Assembly (NCBI GenBank): GCA_964390795.1
Contig: CAYMLQ010000274.1
Span: 1-8,332 of the forward strand
Source: CAYMLQ01 sp964390795
GTDB lineage: Bacteria > Verrucomicrobiota > Kiritimatiellia > RFP12 > UBA1067
DNA: 8,332 nt
Direction of reading: 5' to 3'
Below are positions 1-5,924 of the stretch, in pieces. Each line of letters begins with the position of its first letter. Positions within the stretch are counted from its first letter, which is position 1. Under the pieces are notes generated by a model, which did not search any database, had not been told where the DNA came from, and worked only from the letters and a program-made list of their open reading frames with translations. The position numbers and the translations under genes were made by a program.

Positions 1-79
1 GAAAAAAAATAGGTCATCGAGTGAAAAAAAAGTGCGATGGTTCCAGAACAAGAGTGAGCGCACCCGAGCCGGTGACCCT

Positions 80-106
80 GCGCCGGCAAACGTATTTGTC
101 GGGTGC
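80..106 (+). other. Stem-loop in the leader region upstream of the esterase promoter
   Basis: Bases 83-90 (CCGGCAAA) pair with 95-102 (TTTGTCGG) around a CGTA loop, giving eight pairs, one of them G-U. The stem extends with 80-82 against 104-106 if G103 is bulged, for about eleven pairs. No T-tract follows, so it is not a standard intrinsic terminator. It could be the 3' end structure of an upstream transcript, part of a dispersed repeat, or chance in GC-rich DNA. It lies well upstream of the predicted transcription start and would not be in the esterase mRNA. Confidence 0.4.
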
Positions 107-124
107 CGTCCAATTCTGTCGTAA

Positions 125-139
125 CCGCGTTAAACGCGG
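125..139. promoter_or_regulatory. 15-bp palindrome, possible operator upstream of the promoter
   Basis: CCGCGTT (125-131) and AACGCGG (133-139) are perfect reverse complements around a single central A (132). The site is centred 40 bp upstream of the first base of the -35 hexamer, where an activator or repressor dimer could sit. The symmetry is read directly from the sequence. The regulatory role is inferred, and no regulator gene is present in the window to pair with it. Confidence 0.35.
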
Positions 140-171
140 GATAAGGGCGGTTTGAAGAGGTGACTTGAAGA

Positions 172-200
172 TTGACTTCGTTTGGTACACGTGGTCTAAT
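172..200 (+). promoter_or_regulatory. Sigma70-like promoter for the esterase and probably the whole gene set
   Basis: The -35 hexamer TTGACT (172-177) matches consensus at 5 of 6 positions. The -10 hexamer TCTAAT (195-200) also matches at 5 of 6. The spacer is exactly 17 bp. The overlapping TAATAT (197-202) is an alternative -10 with a less favourable 19-bp spacer. Transcription would begin near 207, giving a leader of about 26 bases before the ATG at 233. It is the only clear promoter I see; the later short gaps contain nothing comparable. Confidence 0.6.
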
Positions 201-218
201 ATGGCTCTAATAAAGCTT

Positions 219-222
219 AGGA
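219..222 (+). promoter_or_regulatory. Ribosome binding site for the esterase
   Basis: AGGA sits 10 bases before the ATG at 233. It supports this start, which also places a normal signal peptide at the N terminus. Confidence 0.5.
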
Positions 223-232
223 AAAACCCACC

Positions 233-1783
233 ATGCAAGCAGTGCGTTACCATGTTCTCTTGTGCCTTAGTCTGGTGCTGGCCCTCGGCCCGGCACGTGC
301 CGACGTCAGGCTGCCCTCCCTGTTCTCCGATCATGCCGTGCTCCAGCAGGGGGAGGCCGTGCCCGTGTGGGGCTGGGCCGAACCCGGCGAGGACGTCGCT
401 GTCACCGTCGCAGGGCAGACCAAGACCGTCAAGGCGGGTGCGGACGGCGCGTGGCGCGTGACGCTCGACGCGCTGAAGCCCGGAGCAACGCTGACCCTCA
501 TCGTCAAAGGCAAGAACACCCTGACCGTGCAGGACGTGCTGGCCGGCGAGGTCTGGCTCGGCTCGGGCCAGTCGAACATGGCCATGACCGTCAACCGCAG
601 CAAGGATTACGAGAAAGAGCAGGCGATCGCGGCCGCTTTCCCGCAGATCCGCATGTTCACTGTGGAGCGAGTGGCCGGTAAGACGCCCCAAGCGGCGTGC
701 AAAGGCCAGTGGGTGGTCTGCGCCTCAAACACCGTCGGCGCATTCTCCGCAACGGCGTATTTCTTCGGACGCGACCTGCATCAGAAACTGCAGGTTCCCG
801 TCGGCCTGATCAACTCCTCGTGGGGCGGCACGCCGGTCGAGGCGTGGACCAGCGCCGAAGCGCTGGCGTCTGTTCCAGCGATGAAGGCGGTGGTCGATCC
901 GTGGGTGGCCAAGACGGCTCAGCCGTGGGATGAGGCCAAGGCTATGGCCGGCTATGACAAGCAGGTCGCCACATGGAAAGAGTCCGTGAAAAAGGCCAAG
1001 GCCGCAGGTAACGCAGCGCCCCGCGGGCCGAAGAAGCCCGTCGATCCCCGTCTGGACTCGCACTACCCGGCGAACCTCTACAACGGCATGATCGCGCCGC
1101 TCGTCCCTTATGCCATCAAAGGCGCGGTGTGGTATCAGGGCGAATCGAACGCCAATGACCTGACCGCGCCGCTCTACGGCCAGCAACTGGAGATCAAGAT
1201 TCTCGACTGGCGCAAACAGTGGGGCTATGCGTTTCCCTACGCCTGGGTGCAGTTGCCGAACTACCGCGCGTCGGACCGCAACTGGCCGCTCGTGCGCGAA
1301 GGCATGCTGCAGGCGCTGAAGGTGCCGAAAACCGGCATGGCGACCACGATGGGCATCGGCGAGACGGCGGACATCCATCCCAAGAACAAGCAGGACGTCG
1401 GTCACCGCCTCGCGTTCTGGGCGCTGGGTACAGTGTACGGCCAGAAGGTTGACTCCATCTCCGGGCCGCTTCCCGCAGGGCATACGGTCAAGGGCGGCGA
1501 GGTCGTCTGCACCTTCAAGCATGCCGACGGCGGACTGAAGGCCCAGGGCGACGCCCTCAAGGGCTTTGTGATCGCGGGCGCGGATCAGACGTTCGTGCCC
1601 GCCAACGCCAAGATCGTGGGCGGCACCGTGGTGGTCTCGCATCCGGACGTGAAGGCGCCGGTCGCCGTGCGTTACGCGTGGGCCGCTGATCCCGAGTGTA
1701 ACCTCTTCAACGGCGCGGGGCTGCCGGCCTCGCCCTTCCGCACCGACACCTTTGAGCTGCCGCTGGCGGCGCCGAAGAAGTAG
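233..1783 (+). CDS. Secreted sialate O-acetylesterase-type carbohydrate esterase (SASA/SGNH family)
   Basis: The 516-residue product has a signal peptide at about 1-23 (hydrophobic core, cleavage after ARA), so it acts outside the cytoplasm. Residues 24-105 form a beta-rich N-terminal region (FSDHAVLQQG, then VPVWGWAEPGE) typical of this family. The catalytic domain follows, with the nucleophile motif GSGQSNM (110-116, Ser114), GGTPVEAW (198-205), WYQGESNA (300-307) and the Asp/His motif DIHPKNKQDVGHRLA (380-394, Asp380 and His382). A Lys/Ala-rich linker at about 225-270 is an insertion common in PVC homologues. Family members remove O-acetyl groups from sialic acids, but many distant members act on acetylated plant or algal polysaccharides, so the true substrate is open. 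The gene is the first after the promoter at 172-200. It is full length with no missing motif. Confidence in the family is high; confidence in sialate as substrate is low. Confidence 0.93.
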   Translation: MQAVRYHVLLCLSLVLALGPARADVRLPSLFSDHAVLQQGEAVPVWGWAEPGEDVAVTVAGQTKTVKAGADGAWRVTLDALKPGATLTLIVKGKNTLTVQDVLAGEVWLGSGQSNMAMTVNRSKDYEKEQAIAAAFPQIRMFTVERVAGKTPQAACKGQWVVCASNTVGAFSATAYFFGRDLHQKLQVPVGLINSSWGGTPVEAWTSAEALASVPAMKAVVDPWVAKTAQPWDEAKAMAGYDKQVATWKESVKKAKAAGNAAPRGPKKPVDPRLDSHYPANLYNGMIAPLVPYAIKGAVWYQGESNANDLTAPLYGQQLEIKILDWRKQWGYAFPYAWVQLPNYRASDRNWPLVREGMLQALKVPKTGMATTMGIGETADIHPKNKQDVGHRLAFWALGTVYGQKVDSISGPLPAGHTVKGGEVVCTFKHADGGLKAQGDALKGFVIAGADQTFVPANAKIVGGTVVVSHPDVKAPVAVRYAWAADPECNLFNGAGLPASPFRTDTFELPLAAPKK

Positions 1784-1794
1784 GGGAAGCCTAG

Positions 1795-1825
1795 GCGGGG
1801 CGCTGGCCCGAGGGCCGCGCCCCCG
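1795..1825 (+). other. Strong GC-rich stem-loop between the esterase and the PA14 gene
   Basis: GCGGGGCGC (1795-1803) pairs perfectly with GCGCCCCGC (1817-1825). After a bulged T1804 the stem continues with GGCC (1805-1808) against 1813-1816, closing on a CGAG tetraloop, for 13 pairs in total. It starts 11 bases after the esterase stop codon. No T-run follows (the next bases are TCGGACGG), so it does not look like a classical Rho-independent terminator. It may instead protect the 3' end of the esterase mRNA, give partial termination, or separate expression of the two genes. Confidence 0.6.
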
Positions 1826-1870
1826 CTCGGACGGACACCGAACAATCTGAGACGCAGAAAAGAAGTACGC

Positions 1871-4288
1871 ATGGCAACCATCAAGATCGACCGAGGCTTC
1901 ACTCAGAAAATCCAGCAGAAGGGCCTGATTCACTCACCGGATCAGGCGCCCCAGCCGCACAAGCACAATAACACTAACAACAACAAGAAGCCGAAGGGCC
2001 GGTCGAGCGTGCTGGCCTTGGCGCTGGTTGGCGGCGCGGTGCTGTTGGGCCTGATCGTTCTGGCGGTCGTGCTCTTAGGCGGCGATAAAGACAAAAAGAA
2101 AAATCCGCAGCAGGCCTCAGCAGGGCCCGGGACGGCGCCCCCGCCCAAGGTGGCGCCCGCACTTAAGGACTCGGATGAGATCGCCGACCCGGACGAGGCT
2201 CTCTATGCCAACCACTCCGGCAAACCGGCCCCTCAAACCGCGCAGGCGCAGGCTTCTAAGCCAGGCAACAACCCTCCGATCCGCCCCGTGCTGCGCGAAA
2301 TCCAGATGGGCGGTGCGCAAGGGCTGCGCTGCGACTACTACCAGAGCATCTCCGGCAAGCAGATCAGCTCGATCCGCGCGGCGGCCGACTTTCCGGACCG
2401 GCCTTCCAAAACGGTGCAGGTCGGCGCCTTCGAACTGTCGGAGGATATCGCCGAGAACTACGGCGTTCGCGTGCGCGGCTATCTGGTGCCGCCCGAGACG
2501 GGTAAGTACCGCTTCTCGGTCTGCGCGGACGACGGCACCGAGTTCTGGCTGAGCAAGGATGACACCCCGACTCTGCTGCGAAAAATGATCGGCTATGAGG
2601 CCTGGGTGCCCAAGTTCCAGTGGACCAACCGCGCGGATCAGCAGTCCGCCGAGTGCGAGCTGGTCGGCGGACGGCGCTACTACCTTGAAGCCTTCCTGAA
2701 GGAGAGTTCGGGGCACGACTACCTGATGGCGGCCTGGAAAGGCCCCGTGTCAGACACGTATGTCCTGATCGAAGGCCGGTATCTGCAGCCCTGGGCCGAC
2801 ACGCCCACTCCGGGAGCGGCCACCGACGACGCCTCGGCGATACGGACGCGCGAAAAAGAGGCGCGCGAGGCGGCTCTGGCACCTGCCCGCGCGGCTGTTG
2901 AGGAACAGCAGCGGAAGTCCGGGGCGTCCTACCGCTATGCCGAAGCGGCGGACGTCCTGAAAAACGGCAAGTCCGCGTGGACGAACCCCGAAGCCCTGGC
3001 GCTCGTCGAAAATGCGATCCTGCGCTTTGAGCTGCTGGGCCGTCTGCGCGCGCTCGTTCAGGCCGAACTCGCAAAAGCGCCGGTGCGAGGCGTCTGGACG
3101 GCCTTCGGCGGCCAGGCCGACGTGACCGGCGCGACGGACGAAGGCGTCACCGTCGCGCCGGGACGTATCGTCGGCTGGGCCAAAATCCCGGCCGACCAGA
3201 TGCTGAAGCTGGTGAACGCGACCCTTTCACGAGCGGTGGCCGATCCCACGACAAAGGGGCTGCTGTTTCTGGGCGCCGCCGTCTTCTGCAAAGAGGCCTC
3301 CGGTGGTATCGAGCTGTCGCTGAAATACCGCGAGCGCGCCGTCGCCAATCATTCCGGCCTCTCGGCGCTGGCGGAGCGCGTGTTGGGCGGGACGCCCGAG
3401 TCGCTTCAGGCGGAAATCCGCATCAAGGCCTGCCGCGCCGAACTGGGCCGCCTGGCCCCGACCATCGCCGGGCTCGAAGAGACAGTGAGAAAGCAACAGA
3501 CAGACCTCGCCTCCGTAATCGGACTCGTTCCTGGCGTGCTGGTCGAGTATTGGCAGACAAACCCTTACGGCAGCTTAAACGATGTGAGAAATAAAGGGTT
3601 GCTGAAAACGCCCCCGACCGAAACCCGTTGCCTGAGCCAGCTCGAGACGCCTAAAAACTACGCCGAGAAATTCGTCGCCCGCCTCAGCGGGTATCTCACC
3701 CCCGCAGAAACGGGCGAGTACACTTTCTATCTCGCGGCCGATGACCAGGGGGAGTTCTGGCTGAGTTCCGACGACACGCCTGAGAAACTGGCCCTGTGCG
3801 TCAAGACCGAGTCGTACTCCAATTATCGCGCTTGGGACAAAGAGAAGCGCAGATCCAAGCCGGTTTCGCTCGCCAAGGGTCAGCACTACTATGTTGAGGC
3901 GCTTCTCCGCGAAGGCGAAAAGGATGATCATCTTTCGGTCGCCTGGAGCCCGGTGGCGGATGATACCCCCAGCGTGATCACGTCGTCCAACGTGCTGTAC
4001 GCGGCGACGGCTGGCTTCACGCCGCAGGCGCAGGAGCTTCGCCAGAAGATCGATAAAGAGCTGCAAGCCGCGCAGATGCTCCTCGCGGACATCTCCCGTC
4101 TGGGCAAAGTGGACGATCTGCTGGAGGTTACACCTGGCACCGCCACCTCCGTGATGGCAGACGACGCGCAAAGACAGGTCACGCGCGCGAAAGAGTCGCT
4201 TCTCCAAGCCGAGAAGCAAATGAAGCAGATTGGCGCTCTGATCGCTCAGCTCAAAGAGGTGGCCAGGCCCGTGTCCGAGAAAGAGTGA
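1871..4288 (+). CDS. Membrane-anchored protein with two PA14 domains and coiled-coil regions
   Basis: The 805-residue product begins with a short basic, Asn/Lys-rich cytoplasmic tail (1-45). One transmembrane helix follows (about 46-70), then a Lys-rich stop and a Pro/Ala/Gln-rich linker to about 145. The positive-inside rule puts the bulk outside the cytoplasm. PA14 domain 1 spans about 148-308, with the core CADDGTEFWLSKDD (218-231) and RRYYLEAFLKE. PA14 domain 2 spans about 555-710, with AADDQGEFWLSSDD (622-635) and QHYYVEALLRE. Charged helical stretches lie at about 322-402, 500-550 and 715-798. A small beta-like segment at 405-440 (GVWTAFGG...VTVAPGRIVGW) resembles one seen in uncharacterised PVC proteins; that is my recollection, not a search. 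PA14 domains commonly bind carbohydrate or sit beside glycan-active enzymes, so surface glycan binding or scaffolding is a reasonable inference. No catalytic motif is visible. The start has only a weak AGAAG at 1861-1865. Confidence 0.85.
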   Translation: MATIKIDRGFTQKIQQKGLIHSPDQAPQPHKHNNTNNNKKPKGRSSVLALALVGGAVLLGLIVLAVVLLGGDKDKKKNPQQASAGPGTAPPPKVAPALKDSDEIADPDEALYANHSGKPAPQTAQAQASKPGNNPPIRPVLREIQMGGAQGLRCDYYQSISGKQISSIRAAADFPDRPSKTVQVGAFELSEDIAENYGVRVRGYLVPPETGKYRFSVCADDGTEFWLSKDDTPTLLRKMIGYEAWVPKFQWTNRADQQSAECELVGGRRYYLEAFLKESSGHDYLMAAWKGPVSDTYVLIEGRYLQPWADTPTPGAATDDASAIRTREKEAREAALAPARAAVEEQQRKSGASYRYAEAADVLKNGKSAWTNPEALALVENAILRFELLGRLRALVQAELAKAPVRGVWTAFGGQADVTGATDEGVTVAPGRIVGWAKIPADQMLKLVNATLSRAVADPTTKGLLFLGAAVFCKEASGGIELSLKYRERAVANHSGLSALAERVLGGTPESLQAEIRIKACRAELGRLAPTIAGLEETVRKQQTDLASVIGLVPGVLVEYWQTNPYGSLNDVRNKGLLKTPPTETRCLSQLETPKNYAEKFVARLSGYLTPAETGEYTFYLAADDQGEFWLSSDDTPEKLALCVKTESYSNYRAWDKEKRRSKPVSLAKGQHYYVEALLREGEKDDHLSVAWSPVADDTPSVITSSNVLYAATAGFTPQAQELRQKIDKELQAAQMLLADISRLGKVDDLLEVTPGTATSVMADDAQRQVTRAKESLLQAEKQMKQIGALIAQLKEVARPVSEKE

Positions 4289-4332
4289 GCGGGCTCCATT
4301 CGAGAATAAAGACAGGGGGTCGCTCGCAAACC

Positions 4333-4349
4333 CGTCTGCGATGCAGACG
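4333..4349 (+). promoter_or_regulatory. Perfect 7-bp inverted repeat upstream of the sulfatase
   Basis: CGTCTGC (4333-4339) and GCAGACG (4343-4349) are exact reverse complements around GAT. The hairpin lies inside the 88-base gap after the PA14 gene and buries the alternative in-frame ATG at 4341. It ends 16 bases before the Shine-Dalgarno of the preferred start. It could be an operator or a translation-affecting hairpin. Its role is unknown. Confidence 0.4.
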
Positions 4350-4365
4350 ACGAGTCGCCCAGTCC

Positions 4366-4370
4366 AGGAG
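4366..4370 (+). promoter_or_regulatory. Ribosome binding site that fixes the sulfatase start at 4377
   Basis: AGGAG lies 6 bases before the ATG at 4377. The upstream in-frame ATG at 4341 has no such site and would add 12 residues in front of the twin-arginine signal, so 4377 is preferred. Confidence 0.75.
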
Positions 4371-4376
4371 ACCTCC

Positions 4377-5924
4377 ATGCAACGTCGCGAGTTTCTGAGA
4401 ATGACCGGCCTTTGCGCAGTGGCGCTGGCGGCGCCGAACGTGTTACGGGCCTCCGAACCTGCTGCGCTGAGGCCCAACATTGTTTTCATTTTTTCAGACG
4501 ATCACTCGCTTCAGACCATCGGCGCCTACGGCGCGCGCCTGTCCGCATTTTGCATAGAACACAGCATCACGCCCAACATGGACCGCCTTGCGGCGCAGGG
4601 CGGCCTGTTCGTGAACAGCTTCTGCGCGAACTCGCTCTGTTCGCCAAGCCGGGCGTCGGTGCTCACCGGCCTGCACAGCCATGCCAACGGCGTGATGACG
4701 CTCGACAAGCCCCTTAGCGAAGGTCTCTGGACCTACCCGCGCGCCTTGCGCGACGCGGGCTACCAGACCGCCGTCATCGGCAAATGGCATCTCAGCTCGA
4801 CGGTTCCGGAGTTTGCGGATTGGACGATCCTTCCGGGCCAGGGCAAATACATGAATCCCGATTTCGAGAGCCCTGCGGGCAAGGTCACCACCGAGGGCTA
4901 TGCCACCGATGTGATCACCGACCGCTCGCTGGCGTGGCTGAAAAACCGAGACCGCTCCAAGCCGTTTTTCCTTGCCGTACACCACAAGGCGGCCCACCGG
5001 CCGTTCGTGCCGCCCCCCCGCTACACGACGCTTCTCGATGGCGTGACCGTGCCCGAGCCGGATACGCTCTTCGACGACTACGCCAACCGCGCGTCGCCCG
5101 CGCATGAACAACTGATGAGCATTGAGAAGGATATGAAGCTGCCCGGCGACCTCAAGGTCAGCCCGAAAGATGCGAAGAGTCCCGAGTATGCGGCGCGCAA
5201 CGCCGAGTTCGCCAAACTCAACCCCGAGGGCCGCGCCCTGACGCAGTGGAAATACCAGCAGTACATGAAGGACTATCTGCGCTGCGTCAAAGGGCTGGAC
5301 GACAGCGTGGGCCGCATTCTGGAAGACCTGAAGAGCGAGGGCCTCGAAGAGAACACGGTCGTGATCTATTCTTCGGACCAGGGGTTCTTTAACGGCGAGC
5401 ACGGCTGGTTCGACAAGCGCTGGATCTACGAGGAGTCACTGCACATGCCCTTTATCATCCGCTGGCCGCGCGTGGTGAAGCCGGGCACGCGCTTCACCCC
5501 GTTCATCCAGAACATCGATTACGCCGAGACCTTCGCGGAAATGGCTGGAGCGAAGATCCCCGAGGCTCTGCACGGACGCTCGTTTGTGCCGGTCCTGCGA
5601 GGCGAGACGCCCTCCGATTGGCGCACGAGCGTCTACTACCATTACTACGATTCGGGGCACGGCGTCGCGAAGCACTACGGCGTGCGCACAGACCGCTACA
5701 CGCTGGCCCACTTCTACGCGACCGGCGAGTGGGAGCTTTTCGACAATCAGAAAGATCCGCACCAGTTGCGCAGCGTGGTCGCCGACCCGGCCTACGCGAA
5801 AACCATCGAGACGCTCAAGGCTGAACTGTCGAGGCTGCGCGGTCTTTACAAGGACACCGGCCAGGAGCCGGCCGGTCGCGCAAAAGGCGGGAAAGCGGCC
5901 CGCAAGCAGAAACAGACGTCATGA
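4377..5924 (+). CDS. Twin-arginine secreted sulfatase (type I, formylglycine-dependent)
   Basis: From the ATG at 4377 the product is 515 residues. It opens with a Tat-type signal (RREFLRM at 3-9, then a hydrophobic stretch to about 25), implying export as a folded protein. The sulfatase signature CSPSR (88-92) supplies the Cys88 that is converted to formylglycine, followed by ASVLTG. Other active-site elements are Asp41-Asp42 (FIFSDDH) for calcium, GKWH (135-138, Lys136), HHKAAH (202-207), SSDQG (332-336, Asp334) and GEHGWFDKRWIYEES (340-354, Lys347). It would hydrolyse sulfate esters on a glycan; the exact substrate cannot be read from sequence. Activation needs a separate formylglycine-generating enzyme or anaerobic sulfatase-maturating enzyme, not present here. 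The C terminus (500-515) is an unusually basic Lys/Arg/Gln tail. Its stop overlaps the start of the next gene (ATGA), so the two are likely translated together. Confidence 0.95.
   Translation: MQRREFLRMTGLCAVALAAPNVLRASEPAALRPNIVFIFSDDHSLQTIGAYGARLSAFCIEHSITPNMDRLAAQGGLFVNSFCANSLCSPSRASVLTGLHSHANGVMTLDKPLSEGLWTYPRALRDAGYQTAVIGKWHLSSTVPEFADWTILPGQGKYMNPDFESPAGKVTTEGYATDVITDRSLAWLKNRDRSKPFFLAVHHKAAHRPFVPPPRYTTLLDGVTVPEPDTLFDDYANRASPAHEQLMSIEKDMKLPGDLKVSPKDAKSPEYAARNAEFAKLNPEGRALTQWKYQQYMKDYLRCVKGLDDSVGRILEDLKSEGLEENTVVIYSSDQGFFNGEHGWFDKRWIYEESLHMPFIIRWPRVVKPGTRFTPFIQNIDYAETFAEMAGAKIPEALHGRSFVPVLRGETPSDWRTSVYYHYYDSGHGVAKHYGVRTDRYTLAHFYATGEWELFDNQKDPHQLRSVVADPAYAKTIETLKAELSRLRGLYKDTGQEPAGRAKGGKAARKQKQTS

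Noticed and set aside
3..155. Open + strand frame running in from the left edge (possible 3' end of an upstream gene)
   Set aside because: The translation is short, Arg-rich and not recognisable. A second frame is also open to about base 124, so openness alone is not evidence.
14..691. Minus-strand ORF covering the leader and the esterase 5' end
   Set aside because: It overlaps the promoter, the ribosome binding site and the signal-peptide region of a well-supported gene, and its translation has no recognisable domain.
725..1933. Long minus-strand ORF of 402 codons across the esterase gene
   Set aside because: It is antisense to a clearly coding gene, is Arg/His-rich as expected of a GC-rich shadow frame, and has no recognisable motif.
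4287..4296. GAGC-GG-GCTC inverted repeat after the PA14 gene as a terminator
   Set aside because: The stem is only four pairs with a two-base loop and has no T-tract, so it is too weak to support.
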